A stretch of 45,856 bases of DNA from CAZHCA01 sp964530825 (GTDB taxonomy: Bacteria; Bacteroidota; Bacteroidia; Chitinophagales; Saprospiraceae): NCBI GenBank assembly GCA_964530825.1, contig CAZHCA010000034.1:1-45856 (forward strand), given 5' to 3'. A program made the translations under genes and the position numbers. Below are positions 1 to 8,002 of the stretch, in pieces. The notes under the pieces are model-generated. The model was not told where the DNA came from. It saw nothing but the letters and a program-made list of their open reading frames with translations, and did not search any database. Within the stretch, counting starts at the first letter, position 1, and each line of letters begins with the position of its first letter.

Positions 1-53
<53 letters not shown>

Positions 54-448
54 ATGTTTGGATTGCAAATGTAAGGGGAATATAACTAGAAATCAAGACC
101 AAAGGTAAACTTTTTGTAAAGCTAATGTTACGTGACACGCTACTAATGTGCGGTGCCAGTGGCTTGGGGCCAAAAAGTCTCCAAAGTCGACCCCCTGAAA
201 AATAACAACCGGCCATCCCAAAGCGGTGTGAACTTGTTACCTTTAACGAAGAGTAAAAGCTTTTTTAACTTTCTTGATGGCGCATCGAAAAGCAAATGCT
301 TTGCTAAATCCGATGAGGCCTGCCTGCAAAACGGGATCGGGTTTGCATCGATAAAATACAGCATAAGCAGGCTACTGGTGGTACCCGTCGGATAGATGCC
401 ATGAAAAAGCTTTGCTAGGCCATTTTTGGAATTCAAAACCAAATTATA
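54..448. other. Intergenic stretch between tRNA-fMet and the thiolase gene
   Basis: This 395-base gap holds the tRNA promoter at its left end. It also has short AT-rich palindromes, for example AAAGCA-AA-TGCTTT at 289-302. Open frames on both strands have no family resemblance, and the minus-strand one starts with TTG. I see no supported gene here. Confidence 0.5.
66..73 (-). promoter_or_regulatory. Promoter -7 element of the initiator tRNA gene
   Basis: TACATTTG on the minus strand matches the Bacteroidota TAnnTTTG element and ends 12 bases before the tRNA 5' end. A CTTG sits 20 bases further upstream as a weak -33 box. The implied transcript start is a few bases before the tRNA. Confidence 0.55.
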
Positions 449-1627
449 ATGAAAGACGTCTTTATCGTTTCTGCAGTGCGTACGCCAATCGGCAGTTTTG
501 GCGGCGCTTTGTCATCGCTCACCGCCATTCAACTAGGCAGTGCTGCAATCAAGGGCGCCATGGAAAAAGCGGGCGTAGATCCCCATGAAGTAGAAGAAGT
601 TTTTATGGGCAACGTTATATCTGCTAATCTGGGCCAGGCCCCAGCCCGTCAGGCCGCCCTAGGTGCAGGTATCGGGCAAAATGTGCCTTGTACGACCGTA
701 AACAAGGTATGTTCATCGGGCATGAAATCGGTAATGTTCGGAGCCCAAAGCATTATGTTAGGCCACAATGACGTCATCGTGGCGGGCGGTATGGAGAGTA
801 TGTCAAATATTCCGTTCTACGTGCCCAGCGCTCGCTGGGGTAATAAATACGGTGACACTACGCTGGTCGACGGCCTGGCACGCGACGGGTTGGTAGATGT
901 CTACGACCACATTGCCATGGGGGTTTGCGCCGATCGCACTGCCCAGGAGCACCAAATCTCCCGCGAGGAGCAAGACGAATACGCCATTCGCTCCTACAAA
1001 CTAGCCGCCGAAGCTACCGAAAAAGGGCTCTTTCAAGATGAGATCATCCCGGTGGCCGTACCCCAGCGCAAGGGCGACCCTATTATGGTAAGTGAAGATG
1101 AAGACTACAAAAAAGTAATCTTCGAAAAAGTACCTAAACTGCGTCCGGCTTTTACCAAAGACGGTACCGTCACCCCGGCGAACGCCTCGAACATCAACGA
1201 CGGCGCCTCCGCCCTGGTGCTGGTCAGCGAGGAAAAAGTTAAAGCGCTCCAGTTAAAACCATTGGCAAGAATTCGCTCTTTTGCCGACGCGGCCCACGAG
1301 CCAATGTTCTTTACCACAGCCCCGACCAAGGCCGCTCCTAAAGCGCTGGAGCGCGCCGGACTGGACATTTCAGACATCGATTTCTTCGAGGTCAATGAAG
1401 CCTTTGCCGTAGTCCCGCTAGCCTTCAATAAAGTCCTGGGTGTTGACGGCGATAAAGTAAATGTTATGGGCGGCGGCGTATCGATTGGCCACCCGCTGGG
1501 TGCTTCAGGTGCACGCATCATCACCACACTAAATAATATACTGCACCAACGCAATGCTAACCTGGGGTTGGCAACACTTTGCAATGGCGGCGGCGGGGCA
1601 TCCGCCATCATCATTGAAAAGGTGTAA
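449..1627 (+). CDS. Acetyl-CoA C-acetyltransferase (thiolase)
   Basis: A 392-residue thiolase of normal family length. It condenses two acetyl-CoA to acetoacetyl-CoA, or runs the reverse thiolytic cleavage, in the cytoplasm. The nucleophilic cysteine is C88 in NKVCSSGMKS. The NEAFA motif is present, the catalytic histidine is H348 in GGGVSIGHPLGASGAR, and the second cysteine is C378 in LCNGGGGAS; these positions match classical biosynthetic thiolases. It starts at an ATG 10 bases after an AAATTAT stretch and stands alone, followed by a hairpin that probably ends its transcript. Whether it works in synthesis, ketone metabolism or fatty acid breakdown cannot be told from this context. Confidence 0.93.
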   Translation: MKDVFIVSAVRTPIGSFGGALSSLTAIQLGSAAIKGAMEKAGVDPHEVEEVFMGNVISANLGQAPARQAALGAGIGQNVPCTTVNKVCSSGMKSVMFGAQSIMLGHNDVIVAGGMESMSNIPFYVPSARWGNKYGDTTLVDGLARDGLVDVYDHIAMGVCADRTAQEHQISREEQDEYAIRSYKLAAEATEKGLFQDEIIPVAVPQRKGDPIMVSEDEDYKKVIFEKVPKLRPAFTKDGTVTPANASNINDGASALVLVSEEKVKALQLKPLARIRSFADAAHEPMFFTTAPTKAAPKALERAGLDISDIDFFEVNEAFAVVPLAFNKVLGVDGDKVNVMGGGVSIGHPLGASGARIITTLNNILHQRNANLGLATLCNGGGGASAIIIEKV

Positions 1628-1634
1628 CGCAACA

Positions 1635-1663
1635 GGCCGCTCCGGAAGGATCCCGGAGCAGCC
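1635..1663 (+). terminator. Hairpin after the thiolase gene
   Basis: An 11-base stem with one mismatch: GGCcGCTCCGG at 1635-1645 pairs with CCGGAGCaGCC at 1653-1663 around a 7-base loop, starting 8 bases after the stop codon. The T tract behind it is poor, so this may be a weak intrinsic terminator or a 3' stabilising hairpin. Confidence 0.45.
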
Positions 1664-1817
1664 TTTACCGTTTCTACGGCCGCTTTTGAATCCAACCCCA
1701 ACTTCCCGCCACCAGGCTGCAGGAAACCCATAGCGCCATCCTTTTTATTTTACAAGCTGTTTACACATAAGGACTGCCACACAGATGCGGGAGTGGTTTC
1801 ATTGATTAAAAAGTCTG

Positions 1818-1825
1818 TATTTTTG
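1818..1825 (+). promoter_or_regulatory. Promoter -7 element for gcvP
   Basis: TATTTTTG fits the Bacteroidota TAnnTTTG element and lies 39 bases before the chosen gcvP start. No TTTG box lies 19-21 bases upstream, so only half the promoter is supported. Its position inside the longer open frame argues for the ATG at 1865. Confidence 0.4.
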
Positions 1826-1864
1826 AATTTTATTTTGCCTAACCATACTACAAGGAAAGCCAAG

Positions 1865-4747
1865 ATGAACAAGCTGACCATCCAAGACCGTTTTGTAAAT
1901 CGACATAATGGACCCAACCAAGACGAAGTGCAAGCCATGCTGCAAGCCATTGGAGTGGGTAGTCTCGATCAACTTATTGATGAAACCGTTCCAGAAAATA
2001 TTCGTGAGCGTAAAGAACTCGACATACCGGAAGGCATTTCCGAGTACGAGTATTTGCAAGAGATCAAAGCTATAGGTGCCCATAATAAAGTGTTTCGGTC
2101 TTACATTGGCCTGGGATATTACGGCACCATTACGCCCAGTGTAATCAAGCGTAACCTATTCGAAAATCCAGGCTGGTACACACAATATACTCCCTACCAG
2201 GCTGAAATTGCCCAGGGTCGCCTGGAAGGGCTCCTGAATTTCCAGACCATGGTCAGCGACCTTAGCGGTCTGCCCATCGCCAACGCATCCTTGCTGGATG
2301 AGGGTACCGCTGCTGCCGAGGCAATGCATATGTTTTTCAGTCAAAAGAACAAACGCAATAAGGGCGAGCTGCAGAATGAATTCCTGGTATCCGATAAGGT
2401 GTTCCCACAAACGCTGGACGTGCTGAAAACCCGGGCCCAACCACTCGACATCGACATCAAGGTAGTCGAGATAGAAAACGCTGCTTTCTCCGAAAAAACT
2501 TTTGGCATCCTACTCCAATATCCAGACGCTGATGGTAGTGTGACTGACTATCGTTCGCTGGTTGAAAAAGCGAAGGCGCAGGACATCTACGTAACTGTCG
2601 CCGCCGATATTCTCAGTCTGGCCTTACTAACGCCTCCCGGCGAATGGGGAGCCGATGCCGTTGTCGGTAATACCCAACGATTTGGGGTCCCCATGGGCTA
2701 CGGCGGTCCTCACGCGGCATATTTTGCTACCAAAGAAAACTTTAAGCGGCAAATCCCCGGCCGTATTATCGGTGTGTCGGTCGATGCACACGGAAAAACG
2801 GCCTACCGCATGGCACTGCAAACGCGCGAACAGCACATCCGGCGTGAAAAAGCCACTTCTAACATTTGTACCGCACAGGCTCTACTGGCCGTCATGGCTG
2901 GTATGTATGCTGCATACCACGGCCCCGAAGGTATAAAAGCGATTGCCGAACGGGTACACGCCAATGCCCAGGTGCTGCACCGCAACCTGGAAGCACTGGG
3001 TTACTCCTTAGCTAACCGATATTTTTTCGATACCCTATCGATTAAGGTTAATGCCGAGGAAAAGGCCGCTATTCAGCGCGAAGCTTTGCAACGACAGCTC
3101 AATTTTCTTTACCTCGAACACGCCGTTCAGGTTAGTATGGACGAAACAGTGACGCCCGAAGCGCTTAACCAGGTACTAGAAGCTTTTGCCGCTGCCAAGG
3201 GCATCGATGCCGATTTTGATCATAATCCACCGGCTGCCTACCAGCTCCCGCAAGAGTTAACCCGCAAGAGCGCTTATCTGACACACGAGGTATTCAATAC
3301 CTTTCATACCGAGACGAAAATGATGCGCTACCTCAAGCGCCTCGAAAATAAAGACCTGTCGCTTACCCACTCTATGATCCCCTTGGGATCATGTACCATG
3401 AAACTCAACGCTGCAACGGAACTAATACCGGTAAGTTGGCCGGAGTTTGCCAACATACACCCTTTCGTTCCGCTGAATCAGGTGAACGGCTACAAACAGA
3501 TCTTCTCCGAGTTAGAAGCCTGGCTGAGCGAAATTACGGGTTTTGCAGCCACTTCGCTGCAGCCTAACTCCGGTGCCCAGGGCGAGTATACTGGCTTGCT
3601 GACCATCCGCGCCTTCCACCACGCCAATGGGGACGACCGCCGCGATATCGCCTTGATTCCGTCCTCTGCACACGGGACTAACCCGGCCAGCGCCGTAATG
3701 GCCGGCATGGAGGTCGTCGTGGTGGCGTGCGATGATCAAGGTAACATCGATGTCGAAGACCTGCGAACGAAAGCGGAAGCGTATTCCAACCGACTGTCGG
3801 CCCTTATGATTACCTATCCGTCTACTCACGGCGTATTTGAGACCCGCATCCGTGAGATTTGCGATATTATCCACGAAAACGGTGGTAAAGTATACATGGA
3901 CGGCGCCAACCTCAATGCCCAAGTCGGCTTGACAAGCCCGGGTGCCATTCACGCCGATGTCTGCCACCTAAATCTGCACAAAACTTTTGCCATCCCACAT
4001 GGGGGCGGCGGCCCCGGCATGGGTCCTATCTGCGTAAACGAAAGTCTCAAGCCCTTCTTACCTAAGCACCCGCTGGTCGAAACGGGAGGCGAACAAGGCA
4101 TTTCGGCAGTGGCGGCAGCGCCCTGGGGCTCGGCCAGTATCCTGCTGATCAGCTACGGCTACATCCGGATGCTGGGCAAGCACGGACTTACCGAAGCCAC
4201 CAAAAAAGCCATTCTGAACGCCAACTATATTAAAGCGCGCCTACAGGGTGCTTATAGCGTTTTGTACGTCGGCGAAAATGGGCACTCCGCACACGAACTC
4301 ATCGTGGATATCCGGCCCTTCAAGGCGATTGTCGGGGCCGAAGATGTGGCCAAGCGCTTGATCGATTATGGATTCCACGCCCCCACCCTCTCCTGGCCCG
4401 TCGCCAATACGATGATGATCGAGCCAACGGAGAGCGAAGGGAAAGAAGAGCTGGATCGCTTCTGCGACGCCATGCTAGCGATCCGTAAAGAAATAGACGA
4501 AATTGCTACCGGCGAGGCAAATCCGGAATCCAACGTATTGGTTAATGCTCCGCATACCATCGAACTGATTACCGGTGATTCCTGGGAAATGCCCTATTCG
4601 CGCGAAAAGGCAGCCTACCCACTGCCCTACTTGCGCCACGGCGGCAAATTCTGGGTGGAGGTCAGCCGCGTGGACAACGCTTACGGCGATCGCAACCTGG
4701 TTTGTACCTGCCCGCCCATGGAGGCCTACCAGGAAAGTGAGGTGTAA
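1865..4747 (+). CDS. gcvP: Glycine dehydrogenase (decarboxylating), P protein of the glycine cleavage system
   Basis: A single-chain P protein of 960 residues. It decarboxylates glycine with pyridoxal phosphate and passes the aminomethyl group to the lipoyl arm of H protein. The N-terminal half contains the family sequence YTPYQAEIAQGRLE. The C-terminal half carries the PLP lysine in HLNLHKTFAIPHGGGGPG at K706, the same number as in E. coli GcvP. The frame is open 24 codons further upstream, but the family begins near MNKLTIQDRFVNRH and a promoter-like TATTTTTG lies inside the extension, so I chose the ATG at 1865. No gcvT or gcvH is adjacent, and I saw no glycine riboswitch in the 237-base leader. 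Confidence 0.96.
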   Translation: MNKLTIQDRFVNRHNGPNQDEVQAMLQAIGVGSLDQLIDETVPENIRERKELDIPEGISEYEYLQEIKAIGAHNKVFRSYIGLGYYGTITPSVIKRNLFENPGWYTQYTPYQAEIAQGRLEGLLNFQTMVSDLSGLPIANASLLDEGTAAAEAMHMFFSQKNKRNKGELQNEFLVSDKVFPQTLDVLKTRAQPLDIDIKVVEIENAAFSEKTFGILLQYPDADGSVTDYRSLVEKAKAQDIYVTVAADILSLALLTPPGEWGADAVVGNTQRFGVPMGYGGPHAAYFATKENFKRQIPGRIIGVSVDAHGKTAYRMALQTREQHIRREKATSNICTAQALLAVMAGMYAAYHGPEGIKAIAERVHANAQVLHRNLEALGYSLANRYFFDTLSIKVNAEEKAAIQREALQRQLNFLYLEHAVQVSMDETVTPEALNQVLEAFAAAKGIDADFDHNPPAAYQLPQELTRKSAYLTHEVFNTFHTETKMMRYLKRLENKDLSLTHSMIPLGSCTMKLNAATELIPVSWPEFANIHPFVPLNQVNGYKQIFSELEAWLSEITGFAATSLQPNSGAQGEYTGLLTIRAFHHANGDDRRDIALIPSSAHGTNPASAVMAGMEVVVVACDDQGNIDVEDLRTKAEAYSNRLSALMITYPSTHGVFETRIREICDIIHENGGKVYMDGANLNAQVGLTSPGAIHADVCHLNLHKTFAIPHGGGGPGMGPICVNESLKPFLPKHPLVETGGEQGISAVAAAPWGSASILLISYGYIRMLGKHGLTEATKKAILNANYIKARLQGAYSVLYVGENGHSAHELIVDIRPFKAIVGAEDVAKRLIDYGFHAPTLSWPVANTMMIEPTESEGKEELDRFCDAMLAIRKEIDEIATGEANPESNVLVNAPHTIELITGDSWEMPYSREKAAYPLPYLRHGGKFWVEVSRVDNAYGDRNLVCTCPPMEAYQESEV

Positions 4748-4766
4748 GAGGAGGGACAGACCTGTG

Positions 4767-4794
4767 ATACGGGATATACCCTCTTATCCCGTAT
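4767..4794 (+). terminator. Perfect 10-base inverted repeat after gcvP
   Basis: ATACGGGATA (4767-4776) and TATCCCGTAT (4785-4794) are exact inverted repeats around an 8-base loop, 20 bases after the gcvP stop codon. There is no T run, so it may be a weak terminator or an mRNA 3' hairpin. Confidence 0.45.
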
Positions 4795-4811
4795 TCCTGG
4801 TCCTTTATCCC

Positions 4812-4819
4812 TAAATTTG
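4812..4819 (+). promoter_or_regulatory. Promoter -7 element for the hldD-like gene
   Basis: TAAATTTG matches TAnnTTTG, 25 bases before the ATG at 4844 and just after the gcvP hairpin. There is no recognisable -33 TTTG at the usual spacing. It overlaps the TTG that would open a longer reading frame, which favours the ATG. Confidence 0.4.
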
Positions 4820-4843
4820 ACCCAAACGAAATTTGCATCAATA

Positions 4844-5815
4844 ATGATCGTAGTCACCGGAGCAGCCGGCTTCATAGGTAGTTGCCTAGTCCGCAAACTC
4901 AATGAGGAGGGGTATACCGACCTGGTACTGGTCGATAATTTTCAGCGAACTGATAAAGAGGTTAACCTGGCGGGTAAATATTACGCCAAATGCATCGACC
5001 GGGAGCAATTTCCGCACTGGCTGTGGGAGCAGTTCAGCCGCGTAAATTTGATCTTCCACATGGGAGCCCGCACCGATACCACAGAAAAGGATGAGTTGAT
5101 TTTCGAGCACCTCAACCTCGGCTACAGCAAAGCGCTCTGGGAGTTGTGCGCCCAGCACCAAATCCCCCTAATCTACGCCAGTAGCGCGGCTACTTACGGT
5201 CTGGGAGAGCATGGCTATTCGGATCGTCACGACATCCTCGACCAACTGGTGCCTCTGAATCCGTACGGCCGATCAAAAAATGATTTTGATAAATGGGCGC
5301 TGGACCAAGACGAGCAACCGCCTTTTTGGGCGGGTCTAAAGTTCTTCAACGTCTATGGCCCGAATGAATACCACAAAGGCCGCATGGCCTCAGTAATTTT
5401 CCACACCGCCCGCCAGATCAAAGCTACCGGTGGCATGAAGCTATTCCGCTCCCACCGCTCCGACTTCGAAGACGGGGCACAAATGCGCGATTTTATTTAC
5501 GTAAAAGACGTGGTGGAGATTTTGTACTTCTTGATGCAAAATTCCAGCCCGAAACAAAACGGCTTGTACAACGTCGGTACTGGCCAAGCTCGTACCTTCT
5601 ACGACCTTGCTGCCAGCACCTTCCAGGCCATGGAGCGAAAGCCTCAAATCTCTTTTATTGATACGCCCGAAGACATCCGGGATACCTACCAGTATTTTAC
5701 AGAAGCGGAAATGGGAAAACTCCGCGGCATCGGATACAAACAACCCTTTTACTCCTTAGAAGAAGGCATCCGCGATTACGTAAAGCAGTACTTGATGGAA
5801 GAAAAAATCTGGTAA
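4844..5815 (+). CDS. hldD: ADP-L-glycero-D-manno-heptose 6-epimerase-like (extended SDR)
   Basis: A 323-residue extended short-chain dehydrogenase/epimerase. The NAD(P)-binding motif is GAAGFIGS near the N terminus, and the catalytic pair is Y141 and K145 in NPYGRSKND. HMGARTDTTEKD around residues 72-83 resembles the HldD signature region (a G-A-x-S/T-x-T-T-E pattern). HldD inverts C6 of ADP-heptose for the lipopolysaccharide inner core. The track frame begins at a TTG nine codons earlier, but the Rossmann motif sits at the very N terminus when the ATG is used. The gene ends 6 bases from a convergent lipoprotein gene. Another nucleotide-sugar epimerase remains possible, but HldD is the best fit. 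Confidence 0.82.
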   Translation: MIVVTGAAGFIGSCLVRKLNEEGYTDLVLVDNFQRTDKEVNLAGKYYAKCIDREQFPHWLWEQFSRVNLIFHMGARTDTTEKDELIFEHLNLGYSKALWELCAQHQIPLIYASSAATYGLGEHGYSDRHDILDQLVPLNPYGRSKNDFDKWALDQDEQPPFWAGLKFFNVYGPNEYHKGRMASVIFHTARQIKATGGMKLFRSHRSDFEDGAQMRDFIYVKDVVEILYFLMQNSSPKQNGLYNVGTGQARTFYDLAASTFQAMERKPQISFIDTPEDIRDTYQYFTEAEMGKLRGIGYKQPFYSLEEGIRDYVKQYLMEEKIW

Positions 5816-5821
5816 CCCGAT

Positions 5822-6277
5822 CTAGAATGTCATATTGAATTGGTTAGCATAATAGATCAGGTACCATTCTTCATCGAGCCGGGCAAATCGCCGCTCAATT
5901 CGGAAGCGTCCGGTCCGGTGTGTGATGCGCTCCAGAATCAGGTAAGAGCCCAGTACTGCCAGTTCTTGCTGGTATTGCCCCTGAGAGAAGTCAACAGGTC
6001 GGTGCAGCTTCCATTCGGAGCGTTTCCAATGGGTACTGTCGCTCTGGTTCCCGGTGCTCAGCCTGCCGCTTTTTCCATCCAACGGAAACTGAATATGCTG
6101 TAGCTGATAGAAACTGTCCTGGTGAAACCTTTCATAAAAATCAAAAAAAGATGCTGGTACGGGTAATACGTTCGATGTAGCACCTGATTCCCTCGTTTCG
6201 CTTGTACAACCACAGCCGAGCAAGAGCAGCAAAAAGCCGAAAAACCGCATTATTGTTGTTGTGAATATACCCTTCAT
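5822..6277 (-). CDS. Small lipoprotein, DUF4348-like
   Basis: About 151 residues: an N-terminal hydrophobic stretch (residues 10-21) runs into cysteines in LLGCGCTSE, typical of a lipoprotein signal. A mature region follows containing FDFYERFHQDSFYQLQHI and FPLDGK, which resembles the Bacteroidota DUF4348 family; no biochemical role is known. The chosen ATG (6277-6275) overlaps the hemD stop codon in an ATGA, so translation is probably coupled to hemD and it is the last gene of the hemC-hemD operon. A later ATG at 6250 is also possible. The link to haem synthesis is positional only. Confidence 0.7.
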   Translation of the reverse strand: MKGIFTTTIMRFFGFLLLLLGCGCTSETRESGATSNVLPVPASFFDFYERFHQDSFYQLQHIQFPLDGKSGRLSTGNQSDSTHWKRSEWKLHRPVDFSQGQYQQELAVLGSYLILERITHRTGRFRIERRFARLDEEWYLIYYANQFNMTF

Positions 6278-6972
6278 TCCCCCAGTTGATTTTGCCGATA
6301 ATAACGCCATACCCGTTCGGCCAATTGCGCTTCGGTGGGTTGATCCGGCATTTCAGCTTCGCACCCCGTCAGGAACCGAATGACCTCTGCCGTCGGCCGG
6401 CCGATGGCAAAAATGACTTTACCTTTTGCTTCGTACTTGTGAAAAAAAGCCCTGGCATTGAGTCCGCTAGTCAGCACTACATAGTTGGGCTCGGTCGGCA
6501 ATCGGAAGTCGGTACGCGGCTCGTTTTCGTAGACAATAAGCTCATGTACTTCAAGCATTGTCGTCAGCATTTGCTGGACAGACCGATTGGAGTTGCGCGC
6601 CCTTGGAAAAAGTACCCGGGCGCCGCCGGCTACTTTCCCAAACCTTCTGGCGGTAGACTCCGGATTACCGTCGCCGACAAAATGGGCGTCGTACCCAAAG
6701 TGCATCAAGGCTGCCGCTGTCGCCGGTCCGATAGCCGCTAGAGCAGTCTCTTTACCAACAGTTAAACCACGCTGGCTGGCCTGGGTGAAAAAAAAATCCA
6801 CTGCCCTTCTGCTATAAAAGAAAATCCAGTCGGTAGCTGGGATAACTGTAAAGGGACGGGGTCGAAAATCGATCAGGGATTCACCCAAGATTGTAACCTC
6901 CTCTTGGGCAAAACGGCGCCGGAATGCACTTTTGCGATCGAGGCTTCGACTTACAAAAATTACCAGCTTCAT
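6274..6972 (-). CDS. hemD: Uroporphyrinogen-III synthase
   Basis: A 232-residue HemD, which closes and isomerises hydroxymethylbilane to uroporphyrinogen III, the branch point to haem and corrins. Sequence identity in this family is always low. Supporting features are the N-terminal FVSRSLD, the SRRAVDFFF segment, the AAIGPATAAAL segment, VLTSGLNARAFF, and the C-terminal IGRPTAEVI. Its position directly after hemC, separated by 6 bases, supports the call strongly. Its stop codon overlaps the start of the small lipoprotein gene. Normal length, with no lesion seen. Confidence 0.88.
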   Translation of the reverse strand: MKLVIFVSRSLDRKSAFRRRFAQEEVTILGESLIDFRPRPFTVIPATDWIFFYSRRAVDFFFTQASQRGLTVGKETALAAIGPATAAALMHFGYDAHFVGDGNPESTARRFGKVAGGARVLFPRARNSNRSVQQMLTTMLEVHELIVYENEPRTDFRLPTEPNYVVLTSGLNARAFFHKYEAKGKVIFAIGRPTAEVIRFLTGCEAEMPDQPTEAQLAERVWRYYRQNQLGE

Positions 6973-6978
6973 ATCTAC

Positions 6979-7875
6979 TTAATCGGCGTGCAGCAGATCG
7001 ATCACGGTTTCAGCAAGGTGATGGGAGGTGCTGGAGGATTGATGTACTCGCTTCACCGGAGCATCCCAGCGATCGGCTTTTGCTGCCCAAACATGAAAGT
7101 GCCCCATCGTATCGCGCTCGCAATAGACGCCGACCGGCATCTGGCAGCCTCCCTCTAACAACTTTAATATCTTACGCTCGACATTCGTTACTGCGGCGAC
7201 CTGGGACTGATGGATTGCCTTCAGCAAGCGGCGGGTTTCTATATCTCCGGTTAGGGTTTGCAAGGCCAACACCCCCTGTGCAGGGGCCGGCACAAATTCT
7301 TTGGGATTCATCCGGATAACTTCAAACTCCGACAAATCTATCCCCAAGCGCGTTAAGCCAGCGCCGGCCAGCAGAATGGCGTCGAACTGCCCCTCCCCCA
7401 ATTTGCGCAAGCGCGTAGGTACATTACCCCGAATATCCTTGATCTGTACGTCGGGGCGGAAGCTCAGAATCTGGGACTTTCGCCGGGCAGAGGAGGTGCC
7501 GACCACCGGCTCGGCCTGTAGCTTGAAAAGCTGATTTTCATCGACCCGCTCCTTCCGGATGACCAGCCAATCGGCCGGATTATCCCGGTAGGAAAGCGCG
7601 GTGACGGAGAGCCCGTCGGGGTGGGTTGTAGGCAGGTCTTTCATCGAATGAACGGCTACATCGACATCGCCACGCAGTAGGGCCTCTTCAATTTCTTTGG
7701 TGAAAAAGCCTTTCCCTTCCATTTTATCGAAGCTGAGGTGCTGGATACGATCCCCCTGGGTTTTGATTATGCGGAGTTCGGAAGGAATGCCTGCTTTTTG
7801 GAGTTCAGCTTGGGTGTAGTGGGCTTGCCAGAGGGCTAATTTACTACCGCGCGTGCCTATGCGTATCGTTTTCAA
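6979..7875 (-). CDS. hemC: Hydroxymethylbilane synthase (porphobilinogen deaminase)
   Basis: A 298-residue HemC that joins four porphobilinogens into hydroxymethylbilane in the cytoplasm. The N terminus is IRIGTRGSKLALWQ. The MKD of the active site is at 78-80, GTSSARRKSQ and the IRGNVPTRL arginine segment follow, and the cysteine that anchors the dipyrromethane cofactor is C244 in LEGGCQMPVG. The start is a TTG at 7875-7873: there is no in-frame ATG nearby and the family N terminus begins right here. An exact consensus promoter ends only 8 bases upstream of this TTG, so the mRNA probably has almost no 5' leader. First gene of the hemC-hemD-lipoprotein operon. Confidence 0.95.
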   Translation of the reverse strand: MKTIRIGTRGSKLALWQAHYTQAELQKAGIPSELRIIKTQGDRIQHLSFDKMEGKGFFTKEIEEALLRGDVDVAVHSMKDLPTTHPDGLSVTALSYRDNPADWLVIRKERVDENQLFKLQAEPVVGTSSARRKSQILSFRPDVQIKDIRGNVPTRLRKLGEGQFDAILLAGAGLTRLGIDLSEFEVIRMNPKEFVPAPAQGVLALQTLTGDIETRRLLKAIHQSQVAAVTNVERKILKLLEGGCQMPVGVYCERDTMGHFHVWAAKADRWDAPVKRVHQSSSTSHHLAETVIDLLHAD

Positions 7876-7883
7876 TTTTTTCG

Positions 7884-7914
7884 CAAAGATACAACCCTGA
7901 AACTGAAGGCCAAA
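7884..7914 (-). promoter_or_regulatory. Exact Bacteroidota consensus promoter for hemC
   Basis: On the minus strand TTTG (7914-7911), a spacer of exactly 19 bases, then TATCTTTG (7891-7884). This fits the TTTG-N19-21-TAnnTTTG promoter known from Bacteroidota primary sigma factors. The transcript start would fall around 7877-7880, a few bases from the TTG start codon. Confidence 0.8.
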
Positions 7915-8002
7915 TCTGGAGCGTCAGAGAAGTGTAGAGATTTGAAGGGCAGGGCGATGGTAGGGCCGCAGAGTTTTAACCTTTTTTTCTACCTTTACAG
8001 CC

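Noticed and set aside
143..442. 99-codon minus-strand frame filling the tRNA-thiolase gap
   Set aside because: It starts with TTG, has no recognisable domain or promoter, and competes with an equally open plus-strand frame over the same bases.
1105..1731. 208-codon open frame on the minus strand inside the thiolase gene
   Set aside because: It is the antisense shadow of a well-supported thiolase, with low-complexity Ser/Ala/Pro-rich translation and no family resemblance.
1628..1864. Possible glycine riboswitch before gcvP
   Set aside because: No tandem aptamer-like pattern was visible; only a hairpin after the thiolase gene and a -7 element were found.
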